From assembly GCA_029204045.2 (NCBI GenBank), contig CM055073.1, positions 26,379,818-26,443,817 on the forward strand: a DNA stretch of 64,000 bases. Direction: 5' to 3'. This stretch comes from Tillandsia leiboldiana. Taxonomy: Eukaryota; Streptophyta; Magnoliopsida; Poales; Bromeliaceae. The translations under genes were made by a program, and so were the position numbers. Shown here piece after piece: positions 1 to 10,768 of this stretch. How positions within the stretch are numbered: the first letter of the stretch is position 1; every line of letters starts with the position of its first letter. Below the pieces are notes generated by a model, which saw only the letters and a program-made list of their open reading frames with translations, had not been told where the DNA came from and did not search any database.

Positions 1-271
1 TATAGAGTGTAAATGCCATGAAATAATTGACCAATTAATAAAATATTTTATCAATTAACCATATAAATACAAATTTATTATAAAATTATCGTAGTATTCA
101 AATTTACATTATTTTATTAAAATAATATCCAAAATTTTAAATTACATTTTACAAATAATTTGATTTATAAAAATAAACATACGCAATAAATTATAAATAA
201 TTTTTATTTATCCAGATTCTTACATGTGCATCTCACGTGTATAAACTAGTATATATATATATATATATATA

Positions 272-440
272 GGAAAATGCTATGTGTACACCCCTTTCGG
301 GGTGTACATCATACACCCCACCCATCCAAGGGTGGGGGTGTGATGATGGGTCACTTGATGTGACCCGTAAAAAATATCGCCACCATTAAAATGGTGGAGG
401 TGTATGATGTACACCCCTTTGGGGTGTACATGTAGCATTA

Positions 441-443
<3 letters not shown>
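272..443. mobile_element. MITE copy A inserted in a (TA)n microsatellite
   Basis: This is a 172-bp element with long terminal inverted repeats. The left end reads ATGCTATGTGTACACCCC and the complement of the right end reads ATGCTACATGTACACCCC, and the match continues for about 45 bp. The termini contain their own small palindrome, TGTACACCCC facing GGGGTGTACA, so each end can also fold alone. It is bounded on both sides by pure (TA)n (250-271 and 444-515). There is no coding capacity. The layout matches MITEs that target TA microsatellites, such as the rice Micron family. That family assignment is inference; the inverted repeats and the location are seen directly. Confidence 0.8.

Positions 444-515
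<72 letters not shown>
444..515. repeat. (TA)n microsatellite between two MITEs
   Basis: About 72 bp of uninterrupted TA dinucleotide separates MITE copies A and B. Shorter TA tracts also flank the pair at 250-271 and 688-706. The tract has probably been the insertion target and then expanded. Confidence 0.9.
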
Positions 516-517
<2 letters not shown>

Positions 518-687
518 GAAATGATACTTGTACACCCAAAACGGGGTGTATATCACACACCCCACCCATCCAATGGGTAGGGTGTGATGATGGGTCAACC
601 GATGTGACCCGTAAAAGATATCGCCATCATTAAAATGGTGGAGGTGTATGATATACACCCCTTCGGGGTGTACATGTAGCATTGCTC
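516..687. mobile_element. MITE copy B inserted in a (TA)n microsatellite
   Basis: This is the second copy of the 272-443 element, also 172 bp and in the same orientation. It has the same terminal palindromes and the same internal GATGTGACCCGTAAAA segment. It differs from copy A at scattered positions, including inside the terminal repeats, so the pair is either two independent insertions or an old tandem duplication. TA repeats lie on both sides. It has no coding capacity. Confidence 0.8.
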
Positions 688-706
688 TATATATATATAT
701 ATATAT

Positions 707-1637
707 TGAATTTAAATATTTATTATAAAAAAATGAATTTCTGTCTCAATCCCTTCATAAATCAAAATTGACTCCTTCATTTAATATTGAGAATTATTTT
801 GTTGGGATTCGATTTTTTCTATAATAAAAATCGAAATGCTAATCCCTCTACCCAAACACCAATAATAAAAATAGCTTATTTCGATTCACATCCCAGTCTT
901 AAATCCTTCTAACCAAACGTGCCCTTATTTCTCTTAATGCTAACCGACTCGACGGTCCGATTCAATTTTTATTTTTTTTATGAACATTCATGAGGAGTCG
1001 AGAATAATCAAGACGCTTCGCAATTAGTGAGCATAAGGGGTCAAAAATAATCAGACTTCTCTAAATTAAAGTGTAGGAGAGTCGAAAATAATCAAGCCTC
1101 TACCATAATGACTCTTCTAGAAGACTAGTGTAGTAACCCGCGCGATGCGACAGATAGATAATAGAAAAAAAAAAAAAAATGTTAAAAAAGATATATTTTT
1201 ACAAAATTTTAAATAAATATATAAGAATGAAAAATGTTTATATCAAATTAATAATAAATTAATCCAAATGTATAACCAATATATATGTTTAACCTTAACG
1301 GTTCATAAACAAATAAAGATATTACATATTTTCACCATTGAGAGAGAAAGGACGAAACCTAAAGCGCGAGTTATCGAAAGACCATTTTTGTCTCGCACTC
1401 CGTTGCCCTGAGCCTTATCTGGCCTAAGCGTCCTATATTACTCCATTAGATCCCCGCAGCATTTGAGGAGGCGGTGGAATAACCCCTCGCATTGCACCCT
1501 CAGTGCACTCCGTTCTAAAGTGAGGAGGGTCGGGTTGAATCGGATTGGCGTGGATTAAGGTTTGGAGAACTTGCTTGCTCTTTCCCTAAGTTCTAGATTT
1601 GAAATGAACAAAATTATAAGGTGAGTCCCACCTCCAT
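707..1637. other. AT-rich intergenic stretch, nothing recognised
   Basis: I see no coherent ORF, RNA gene or repeat boundary here. A short tract ACTAGTGTAGTAACCCGCGCGA near 1129 resembles sequence found at the ends of some plant transposon relics, as does CGGGTACTTCACTAGTT near 7213, but I could not pair them into an element. Confidence 0.5.
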
Positions 1638-1853
1638 TGAATAAAGAGGAGGGTAGTGGAAAAGCCATGGTGTTTCATCAGAAAGGAATTGATGATGGTG
1701 AAGTAGGGCAAAAGTTGTGAGATAATTAAAGAGTATATTGATTATAGGAGTTGAATAAAGAGGAGGGGAAAAAGAAAAAAAAAGGAGGGGAATGGAAAAG
1801 TCGTATCCGTTTAATAGAGAGGAGGGGAGAGGAAAAGCCATGACGTTTCATCA
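1638..1853. repeat. Diverged purine-rich tandem repeat, three copies
   Basis: A motif of roughly 43 bp with the core AATAGAGAGGAGGGG, then GGAAAAGCCATG and GTTTCATCA, occurs at 1638-1680, in a degenerate form at 1751-1800, and at 1811-1853. The copies are in the same orientation. The ORFs on the minus strand here are low-complexity products of the repeat and I do not treat them as genes. Confidence 0.6.
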
Positions 1854-2640
1854 AATAAGAGTTGGTGAGGATGAAGAAAAAATTGCCACGTGGCAAAAAA
1901 TATTGAGAATTCATAGATTTGTATAGATTGTTGCTTGTAAGGTTGTGATCCCCACAAGTGATACCAATAGTTTGCCTCTTAGTTTACACCATTGGTGACA
2001 ATCGATATTAAGGTTGTCTCTGTTGAAACCCAAAAAATCGTCATATGACAGTAAGGACTATCAACATAGCCAATCAGCTAAATCGAATCAAAAGACGACG
2101 CGTGGTGAAGGAGTCAGTCAATTTGGTCAACCGACATGGACAAACCGAAAAGCAACATGCCATGAGGCGAGAAAAAAATGTCTGAACCCAAACAAAGTGT
2201 AGGCGGAAATCGACTGAGACTAAGCGCGATATCGATCAACTGATTTATGAACCTACTAGAAATAACGATGGAGACTTAGCGAATTGAGAGAGTAACGCCT
2301 GAGATTAAGCGGGCGGAATCGTGGGACGTGGAGTCCACGACTGACGCGATCCTAGCCCAAACGCACTCCGCCGAAAAATACGCCATTGTCTAAATTAGCA
2401 AGTGATTTCAGGACGAGATATAACTGAGTGATACGCCATTATCCAAAATGGCGAACAGTCTCTCCGGTTATCGATTTCCGGTTTCCTTTTAATGCTTTGC
2501 ACCGGTTGAGGAGCAAAACCAAAAAACCGGTTCAAAGGCATCGATGGCTACAATGCTGATCCCACACGTCATGGACGAGATGAACGACGACGACGAGGAT
2601 CCATCGAAGTTATATCTATCTACCTATTTGTCCATCCGTC
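1854..2640. other. Intergenic stretch, nothing recognised
   Basis: There is no supported gene. The stretch becomes GC-richer towards 2640 and then CT-rich, which would fit a leader upstream of the possible exon at 2797. Confidence 0.4.
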
Positions 2641-2796
2641 CATTCATTCGTCTCTCCAAATCCGGTCTCTTGCTCTCTTTAGATAGTTCGTACCCTGTCG
2701 GAAGAAGGGGGTTCTAGGGTTTTTGTTAGTTCTACTTTTTCTACACAGGACGTGGAGCCGAGGACGAAGCAGCCCAAGCTGAGTGACGAGTAGGAG

Positions 2797-3917
2797 ATGG
2801 CCCCCGCCTCCTCTGGAGGAGGTACTGCAGTTTCTTCTTTCCCATGCCACTCTTTCCTTCTCTATGCATTATCGCCAATTTTATTGATCTATTTTGTGCC
2901 ATCATATGACTCGCCGGTACTCGTCATCACATCACATCACATCATACGTGTGGCTTCTCTAAAGATTTGTTAGCTGCTTTCCGTCGTGTTTGCTTTGGTT
3001 CGAGAATGATTCAAACACGGTCTCAGCTTTGGATAATGCGTCCTTTTGCCAAATGTTGTAATATATACTAATTCTTAGTCAAGTGCTGTAGAAAGTTCCC
3101 CTTGATTTGTCACGTCCTTCGCTCCCATTGGGAGCCCAGTTATAGATGGCTAGCTAATGTTAACATCTACATATCTCTTTGGGGAAGAGTGTATACCGGT
3201 GAGATTGTAAATTGCTTGGTTGAAAAGAATGTGTCTGCAAAATTAGAGGCAGTAGAAATTGTTTGACAAATATACCCAGTTTCTAACATATTCGTTGATT
3301 GCGTGTTGCAATGGGTGTGTGAGCGAATAAGCTATTCATGGAAGCTTAGCAGTGACTAGATACCGAGTTTTAAATCCTACATAATGGTGAGCGATGCTGG
3401 TTGCAGTACGAACCGAGATATATTCCTTGTCTTTGGGATACTTTCTTCTAAGTTTCTTTTCTCGGATAGAACTTCAAAGTCTTTACTTTTGTTTTACTGT
3501 TAACCTTATAATTTTGTTTTAACTGATTTATGTATGAAGGTCTTTCATGTGCTGCTGTAACTCAAGCTGAAACTACGGATCCCGAATTTAGTGCAACTTT
3601 CAGTGTTAGTGTGAGATTTGCTGTCCTTCATCGCCTTTTATGCTGAAATGAATTTATTTTCATTTTATTGTGTGGTAACATTGCATGTGTTGAGGGAGTA
3701 TGACATACTAATGACTATAGATGATTTAATTCATTACAATATAAACAATTTTTAAAAATGCGCTTACATCTGTTAGAAAATTTTCTTGTATTTTTAGCAT
3801 AACAATTTTCAGATATATGATGCGGAGATAACGTTTTTGTCTCGTCTTATGTCTTTGCAGGCTTACGAATATGATCAGCGTTGTTTTGAAAGATCAAACG
3901 TCATCAATGATTCTATG
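2797..3917 (+). pseudogene. Possible truncated host gene, three short exons
   Basis: An ATG at 2797 opens a short exon reading MAPASSGG that ends at 2821 before a GT donor. After a 718-nt AT-rich intron an AG acceptor at 3538-3539 opens a second exon in matching phase, reading GLSCAAVTQAETTDPEFSA. A third candidate exon begins after TTTGCAG at 3861 and reads AYEYDQRCFERSN to about 3917. Exons are GC-richer than the introns, and a CT-rich leader lies upstream of the ATG. I do not recognise the protein. No continuation is visible downstream, so it is either the broken 5' end of a host gene or a chance chain of splice-like sites. The phase match across the first junction and the composition shift are seen directly; the gene model is inference. 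Confidence 0.3.
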
Positions 3918-4400
3918 GTTCTGCATTCTTTCTTTTATTTTTAAATGATGATTTTATTTGCAATTTTGTCTTCAATGGTGCATTTATGCTGACGAATGGC
4001 ATTTTCTTCTTAAATTTGACTTGGTGCAAATTAGTCTACAGGCGACGCACTTTAGAAGAGGAAAAAAATAAAATTTATTTTGTTCCAGTTATTATTATTC
4101 TTATTATATGAAATTAAAAATAGTATATAATTAGTCTGACAAGTTCTTAACTTTCGAATAATGGTTCCTTTGAGAGACTTTTTCGACTATTCAAAATTTG
4201 ATTAATGGTTTGTTTGAGGATAATCTATATTTACTTATGCTATAAGATTTGTTTTGACTTATGTTTGTTATAAAAAAGCCTCACTAGGGCTAATGTAGAG
4301 AAGTTTCAATAGAAGAATATAAATTCACAGTTCGTCTGTGCCCACGTGGCGCCTTCCCAAGAGTTCGGTGCTGATGTGGTGCTTTCTCCTCACTCCGCTC
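3918..4400. other. AT-rich stretch, nothing recognised
   Basis: Contains no ORF of note. Its composition fits intron or intergenic plant DNA downstream of the possible exons at 2797-3917. Confidence 0.4.
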
Positions 4401-4460
4401 TCCTCTGCACATGGCTTCCCTTTTCCCTCCTCTGCACATGGCTTCCCCTTTCCCTCCTCT
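4401..4460. repeat. 27-bp tandem repeat
   Basis: The unit beginning TCCTCTGCACATGGCTTCCC is present at 4401-4427 and 4428-4454, followed by the first bases of a third copy. It creates the repeated peptide seen in overlapping frames, so those ORFs are repeat products. Confidence 0.8.
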
Positions 4461-4798
4461 AACCGGTCCCCCCCCCACCTCTACACGTGTCGTCTTCTCA
4501 AAAGCCGAAGCCGGCCCCTACCCCCACCCAACACAAAATATATATAATCCCCCCCCTTCTCTCTCTCTCTCTATCTCTCTTACTCTCCCCTTTCCCCGCC
4601 ATCTCTCTCATCCCTGCTGTCGCCGCCGTCGTCGGAGCCGTGGAGGCAGGCATCCGGGCTCCCACCTCCCGAATTGCCCTTGCTTAACCACACCAAAAAT
4701 GTAATCAGCAAGGTGGGGTACTGGTACCCAGACCCAGTTCCGGAACTCCCTTATGGGTTCCGGAACTCCAAGCTAAAACACCAAGCCCGCTCAAGATC
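4461..4798. other. CT-rich, leader-like stretch without a supported gene
   Basis: A TATATATAA-like tract near 4540 is followed by CTCTCTCTCT and then GC-rich sequence, as in plant core promoters with CT-rich leaders. The short overlapping ORFs (4411-4704 and 4487-4687) are low complexity and no codon-level signal favours any of them. A repeated TTCCGGAACTCC motif occurs near 4738 and 4759. Confidence 0.3.
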
Positions 4799-4916
4799 CC
4801 ACCCGCGCGGCGCCCAAAATTCCACCGCGCGGCGCCCAAATGCCAACCGCGCGGCGTCTTGGCCCGCGGCGCGCGCCCGCGCCCGCTGCGCGCAGCGGCT
4901 GCGGGCGCCGCGCAGC
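4799..4916. repeat. Short GC-rich repeat and palindrome block
   Basis: Three near-copies of CGCGCGGCGCCCAAA or CGCGCGGCGTC lie at about 4803-4857. They run into a dense palindromic tract containing GCTGCGCGCAGC and GCGGGCGCCGCG. This CpG-packed block of about 120 bp sits inside otherwise AT-rich DNA. It may be a fragment of a transposon terminus or a CpG-rich promoter; the sequence does not decide. Confidence 0.6.
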
Positions 4917-5895
4917 AGCTTTTGTTCTTCCGAGCTTGGGACAAGCTCTAAAAAGTTATTTCCCTGGAGTACTGGACTAATGCTTTCACGGATAATGATA
5001 AAAACATAATTAAACCTTCAGAATTTCATAGCATGAATCTATTGAGACTCACGAGTCAAGCACCTTTTTTTCCCCCTATTTTATATCTTTTAAAGATGCT
5101 GTAGCATAAACACGAATCAGCACATAGTGAAACAAGCAAACTACACCAAAAAAATCCAGGAAATGAGGGAAGGAAATAATGCTGATCAGAAAATTGCTAT
5201 CCCATAATAATATAGGTGAACATGCAAAAGAAAAACAGAGGTACAAGTAACATACATGCCTGCCCCTTCTTTCTCGATTCCCTTGTGAATTATATCCTTA
5301 ATAAATCTGTAAGCTTCCTGAGAAGAAAACAATGGATTTGCTGAACCTGTTAACAGAAGGTTGTCACTTGATATTAATTCATGCACCACTACATGTATAT
5401 AAGATGGATGTCAAGAAATACTTAGTCCTAAGCCATCACTTCAACCCCAAAAAACCAAAACTAAGCTTTCTCTCTCTCTCTCTAGAAAAACAGCAAAGTG
5501 CCTCCGTGAGGCTCGACGCGCGCATGTTCCGTTCGGCTTCCGACGGAGGGTCCACACTACAACCGCACCATCACCGCTTTCATTTCCATCTTTTAATTCC
5601 CCTCAAGTCCTCTTCTTCTTCTCCTTCTTCTCCGTTCATTCAATCCTCTGTTTGGAGCCCAATTACTCTGTTTGAGGCAGAGAAGAAGAAGCTGACGTGG
5701 CAATTGCTAATTAAAGTAGCTAATTAAGGTGGTGTGGTGCATGGTGCATGGTGCAAGATGAACAAGAACCCAAAAAAGGACCCTCCAACACCAACACCAA
5801 CACCAAGCCCAAAACCTCTTTCTCACTTACTTCTTATTCTCTAATTCATTGATAATTAAGCAATTTGAATAATAAATTAATTAATCCATTTTAAG
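4917..5895. other. Intergenic stretch, no supported gene
   Basis: A 131-residue ORF on the plus strand (5332-5727) has CT- and proline/serine-rich low-complexity content and no recognisable domain. I leave it uncalled. Short direct repeats (GGTGCATGGTGCATGGTGCA near 5733 and ACACCAACACCAACACCA near 5789) lie downstream. Confidence 0.4.
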
Positions 5896-6300
5896 CCAAC
5901 TCCAACACACTTTGCTCTCGGGGCCCCCGCATCAGTCCGGAACCTTCCGAACTCCGCTGTAATTTGAAAATACACATGTCCAAAGCTTTTTCCCCCTCAA
6001 AAAGTTCAACTATGGAGTCGGTGTGCTCAACCCAAAACCGGTTCCATTAATCACCGCTCCAACTCACTTTTCGCATTCGGGACCTCTGCACCAGTCCGAA
6101 ACCTCCCGAACTCCACTGTAATCTGAAAATACACATGTCCCAAACCTTTTCCAATTTTCTTGCATACAACAGTGGAGTCGAAGCTCTAACAAACCAGTCC
6201 TCTAACGGCGCACAATGCCCGAAAAATTCAGATTCAAGCTGGGGCTTCCGCGTCGATCCGAATCAATCCGAACTCATCTGTAAACACATATGGAACACGC
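5896..6300. repeat. 163-bp tandem repeat, about 2.5 copies
   Basis: Units start at 5896, 6059 and about 6222, a regular 163-bp period. The shared core reads GTCCGAAACCT, then CCGAACTCC, then CTGTAATCTGAAAATACACAT. Copies have diverged and the third is cut short before the TA microsatellite at 6379. A 143-residue ORF (6135-6566) spans this repeat and the microsatellite and is not credible as a gene. Confidence 0.7.
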
Positions 6301-6375
6301 TCGAGGCGATTTCTCCGCACCACGCCATCTTGCGAGGTCGGTGCACTATCCGAAATCCCGGTACTCTACACTCTC

Positions 6376-6378
<3 letters not shown>

Positions 6379-6464
<86 letters not shown>
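6379..6464. repeat. (TA)n microsatellite, 43 units
   Basis: 86 bp of uninterrupted TA repeat. Unlike the 250-706 tracts, no MITE lies beside it. Confidence 0.95.
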
Positions 6465-6466
<2 letters not shown>

Positions 6467-7086
6467 TTACTTACACTGCAACTATCGATACTTCCAACTG
6501 CTGATGCTGCTTCTTCTCCCAGCTGCTGTTGATTCTGATGCTGCTGAACTGTTCCTGGTTGAGTAATACAAAAGAAATATGTTGCCGAACCTATATTTGA
6601 TCCTTAAAAAAATTAATTTAATCCTAAAATATATTGCCCAACCTCCATTTAGTGCAGTTTTCGAATGTGGATGTTAGCGCACTTTGCAAATCATTTGTAA
6701 ATATTGATGTGGTGTCCCAAATGTAAAGTGAATTTTATTGTCAATTTATAAGTTTAATTCCTTTTATAAGTTTATAAGTTTTCAAATGGTACAGTAGTTT
6801 TCAAATGTAAAGTGGATTACATTGTGAAGAATTACTTTGTGGAAGCATTACTTTGTGTGAGGAATTATTTTGTGTTAATAATTATTTTCATGCTTTGAAA
6901 GATTACTTTATGTGAGTAATTATTTTGTGTGAATGATTACTTTTATACTTTGACTATTTATTTGTAAGTTTAGTCCCTTACTATGATGGTCTTTTTTGCT
7001 TAGCTTGCTTATATTCTTTTATATTTACCTTGCTTTTATTCTATACCTGTGTTGGTGGACTGCATGATTATTTTGTAGGTTAGCTA
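6465..7086. other. AT-rich stretch, nothing recognised
   Basis: No gene is supported. A loose internal repetition of GGAATTATTTTGTG and AATTATTTTG motifs lies at about 6835-6940. Confidence 0.4.
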
Positions 7087-7208
7087 ATATTTATCGAAAA
7101 GTATGAAATGAAAAATAATATTTGTTAAAAAAATTATACCCGCGCTGATATTTACCGAAAAGTATGAAATGAAAAATAATATTTGCTAAAAAAATTATAC
7201 CCGCAGCG
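7087..7208. repeat. 61-bp tandem duplication
   Basis: Two nearly identical units (7087-7147 and 7148-7208), each ending in AAAATTATACCCGC. The right side continues into a small palindrome, CCCGCAGCGTAGTGCGGG, at about 7200. Confidence 0.85.
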
Positions 7209-7453
7209 TAGTGCGGGTACTTCACTAGTTATGAATGAATTGATTGGACAAGCTTCCTATCTTCTTCCTCTTTTAGCATTCACTATATTTTTAAGCAGCT
7301 TAATAGTTCTTTTTGAAATTTGATTATGCATCAATTTGTTACTAGAAATTTGGCCTGCATCAGTTTGCTATTTTATATGCAAGTGTTCAAACTGATAAAC
7401 CGAACCGAAACCACAAATTCAAACTCAAATGACTAAAAGTATAAAATTTTAAA

Positions 7454-8294
7454 GGCTAAATTACAGAAAACTCTCCTATAATATACCGCTTTTTTACTTT
7501 GCCCCCCTATCTTTAAAACGCCTACATTTTGCCCCCTCGTAATTACGTAATTATTTTTAGGGGGCAACGGGGTTAACAGAATAGACAAAATGACGATAAT
7601 GCCTTCCTTATCCCTGTGTTTTACAATGACGGCAGAGCAGAGCCCTCGCGTTGCTCCTCTCCGACTCCACCGCCGCCCCCACCCCGTCCCTGCCGAGAAG
7701 CTCTCATTCTCCTCCCCACCCTGTCTTCGTCGTTTCCCCCGTCGTCGGAGAGGTCGGGGTGCCCAGGGAGCCGCGTCCCCGCGCGGCGCGTGAAGCCTAT
7801 GGGGGCCCACCACGTGGCGCCCCCCTCACCCCGCGCTGACCCGCGCCAGAGGAGGCGCGGGTCCCCGCGCGCTGACCTGCACCAGCATGCGCGCGTGCTT
7901 CCATGCGCGCGTGTGCTGCGCGTAGTGGTGCGGCGAGTGGGGCGCTGCCACGTGGCGCCCCACCAGTCTCGGGCCGCGCCTGACCTGGAATGCCATCGCC
8001 GTGGAGGACCCGGGCGGCGACTGCGCCGACAATCGCCGAGGGCTCCCGACAACGGCGGCGGCGGGATTCCTCACGGAGCGACGGAGCTCGGCCTCGGTGC
8101 GATCGGAAGAAGAAGAGGTTGAAGGGTATTTTCGATATATTACCTAAGAGGTTGACGGCTCACTAACGGAATGCTGACGGCGGGAGTGTAAATGCACAAT
8201 TCCATAATTGCGAGGGGACAAAATATAGGCTTTTTAAAGACAGGGGGTAAAGTGAAAAAGTGGTATATTATGGGGGTGTTTCTATAATTTAGCC
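7454..8294. mobile_element. Mutator-like element with GC-rich cargo (Pack-MULE candidate)
   Basis: The element begins GGCTAAATTACAG and ends in the complementary CTATAATTTAGCC. About 95 bp at each end form diverged inverted repeats that share TATAATATACC, CTTTAAAA and TTGCCCCCTCG or its counterpart. A perfect 9-bp target duplication AATTTTAAA flanks it (7445-7453 and 8295-8303), which is the Mutator signature. The interior (about 7620-8120) is strongly GC-rich and unlike the flanks. It holds overlapping arginine/proline-rich ORFs on both strands, the longest being 168 residues on plus (7616-8122). No transposase is present. A non-autonomous MULE carrying a captured GC-rich host fragment is the best reading, and the source gene is not recognised. 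Confidence 0.85.
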
Positions 8295-8303
8295 AATTTT
8301 AAA

Positions 8304-8961
8304 TTCACATCATTTATGTCATTTTTCAAAATAGAAGCTAAAATAATAAAAAAATCAAAATTCTGAAGATTTATAGCATTGTTTTTTCTTTTTCTTTTTT
8401 TTTCTGAAAATCCAAATAAAAATTTAATAATTAAACTTAAAAACTATTATCGATTATAGCACTTGTTTTCAAAATTTAAACTAAAAAAATAGAAAATTCA
8501 ATTAATTAGAGCAAATATTTTTCAAAATGTAAACTCGGGTAATTTACCTTTTCTTTTCCAAATACTAATTTCAAAGAGCCGAAAATTTTAAATTTATATT
8601 ATGTAGGGCATTCCCTTTTTTTTTTTTTCCTTGTGAAAATCTCAAGTCTTTTTCAAATAGAAAAAATCCAAAACTATAAATTTCAAAGGAGCATTCCTAT
8701 TTGTTTAAATTTGTAATTTAAAATTTAAAATTCATATCATTTACTGCATTTTTTTTTTTCAAATCCTAATCTTCAAAACTAAAAAATTTTAATTTATGTT
8801 ATGTAGGAAATTCTTCTATTTCTTTTTTTTCTAAACAAAATCCCAAGTCTTTTTACAAATGTAAAAAAGACAAAATTATCAATTTGGAAGGAAAAATGGC
8901 AGTCGTTTTCTTTTTCAAATTCATATCATTTACTGCATTCCTTTTCTTTATCAAATTCTAA
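8304..8961. other. AT-rich, homopolymer-rich stretch
   Basis: A loosely repeated pattern of AAATTCATATCATTTA, CAAATCCTAA and poly-T tracts recurs several times, for example near 8302, 8728 and 8919. No gene or transposon end is supported. Confidence 0.4.
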
Positions 8962-9618
8962 GGCTGCGTTTGGTTCGGGTATAAAAAAAATTTGATCATA
9001 CCGGGGATAGATATAAGTTATGGTATTATAGCAGGAACTAATGTTAATTTATGTTTGGGTGGGTATAAGAGTTATACCGGGTAAAATTTTGTTTGGTAAG
9101 TTAAAGAGGAATAAGAAGAATAAAGAGGATTAAAATTTTAATTTATGATTAAAATTTTATTGATATGATTTTAAATATTTAATTTAAAATATTTATTAAA
9201 AAAATTATTAAAATTTATATTTTACTTATATATAAAAAAAATTATTAAAAAAATTTATCATATAATTTATTAAAATTATATGATAAATTTATTAAAAATT
9301 AAAGTTAAAAATTTTAAAAGCTATAAAATTTAAAATTTAAAATTTAAAAATTTATAAATGTTAAAAATTTTAATTTTAATTGTCTTAAAAAATTACAAAA
9401 GTAGAAGCAAAAATTTTATTTTTAAAATTAGTATAAATTTTTAAAAAAATTATTAAAAAATTTGCATAAATTTAAAAATTTTAAAATTAATAAATTTTTA
9501 AAAAAATTTAGAAAAAATTATATTTTTAGATTTATTAAAAAGTAAGTTAAAAATTTTAAAATTTATAAAATAAAAAAATAAATTTTAAATTTTATAAATT
9601 TATTAAACATCTTATCAT

Positions 9619-9649
<31 letters not shown>

Positions 9650-9762
9650 GCTGGCAGGTGGAACAACTCCTCTTTTGAGGAACAGTTGTTCTCACCCCTA
9701 TTAATTTTCGTTTGGGGATAAGGTGGAGGATAGCCCCCTTATCCCCGTTGCCAAAGGAGACT
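8962..9762. mobile_element. Possible Tourist-like MITE or short DNA transposon
   Basis: The left end GGCTGCGTTTGG and the right end CCAAAGGAGACT are imperfect inverted repeats, and TAA flanks both sides (8959-8961 and 9763-9765), as in PIF/Harbinger insertions. Subterminal CCGGGGATA on the left and TTTGGGGATAAGG on the right are also related. The interior is extremely AT-rich and non-coding. The inverted repeat has several mismatches, so a chance resemblance or an hAT-type relic remains possible. Confidence 0.45.
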
Positions 9763-9920
9763 TAAATTTATACAAAAAATATTATTAATTTCTTCTCTTT
9801 TTCTTTATTCCAATCCCAATTTCAAATCCCAATTTCAGGTCTGTTTAAATAGAAAAAATAAATTAAAATTCTTTTTTTTTCTCTGGTAAGGTACAAATAC
9901 AAAAATATTAAAATTCCATA

Positions 9921-9992
9921 GGGGCATTCCGAGAATTGAACTCGGGACCTCTCGCACCCTAAGCGAGAATCATACCACTAGACCAAATGCCC
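9921..9992 (-). tRNA. trnP-AGG: tRNA-Pro (anticodon AGG)
   Basis: A 72-nt cloverleaf on the minus strand. The acceptor stem GGGCATT pairs with AATGCCC and is followed by discriminator C. The D-arm region TGGTCTAGTGGTA matches an A box. The anticodon arm CTCGCTTAGGGTGCGAG presents AGG, decoded as proline. The T arm CCGAGTTCAATTCTCGG serves as B box. No CCA is encoded, as expected for a nuclear gene. A TTTT tract follows within about 10 nt on the minus strand, fitting RNA polymerase III termination. No intron is present. It looks intact and is the only host gene in the window that I call with high confidence. Confidence 0.95.
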
Positions 9993-10552
9993 TTTACATA
10001 ATTAATTTATTATAATTATATATAATAATAAACTGAGTAATAAAACTTTACTCAAAGTTCAGGTACCAAAATATTTCACTTATTAACTAAATTGAAAATA
10101 TGAAAAACAGTAAAACTTTCCAAAATATTACACTCCCCTCCTTTCCAAATAGTTCTTTATCTATCTTTTTGAAATACACTACTAATTCAAGAATATATGT
10201 AATAACTGTAATTTTGAATTAAAAATTTAAATAATATTTAAATCTTTGAAAGCCGAGAGAAAGATAGCCAATTTTGCGAATCAGGGATTATTTATGAGAA
10301 AACAAAATTGCTATTTTGATGGTCCTATAATACAGAAGGTCTTGGTGAGGTCTTTTTCTAAATTCTGCAAGGCGAAACTACAGAGAAGTGTGAAAAACGA
10401 CATATGACTAAAACTTCAAATTAGACATTTATGAAAAAAAGCGTAATATTTCATATACAGTTATACAGTTTGGTGTGAAACAGCAAGGGAAGGTGATACT
10501 ATGCATTATATACGCATTGGGGGGGCGGTGGTGGGGGCTGAGATGAAAATTT
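9993..10552. other. AT-rich intergenic stretch
   Basis: No gene, RNA or repeat boundary is seen. A run of guanines at about 10520 precedes the GC-rich block starting near 10600. Confidence 0.4.
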
Positions 10553-10725
10553 TTGAAACTTGAGGGGTTAACTTGTAAATTCTCCAAACCCTATGCAGAC
10601 TGGATGGCTCTTCCCTCTCCTTTTCTCACATCCCAGCCGCAACGGGACCCTCCCCACGTCTCCACCGCCGATCCCCAACGGCCGGCGACCCCCATGGTCA
10701 CCGGAATCCAACCATCAACCCACTA

Positions 10726-10768
<43 letters not shown>

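Noticed and set aside
386..682. ORFs with long IYIYIY runs (also 6135-6566)
   Set aside because: They are translations of TA microsatellites and carry no codon signal.
4670..4690. CGAATTGCCCTT, resembling a cloning-vector junction
   Set aside because: It is one base short of the common vector junction, lies in continuous plant-like sequence and has no adjoining vector sequence. Probably chance.
5332..5727. A 131-residue ORF with a CT-rich region
   Set aside because: Low complexity, no domain, and no splice or homolog-like feature visible.
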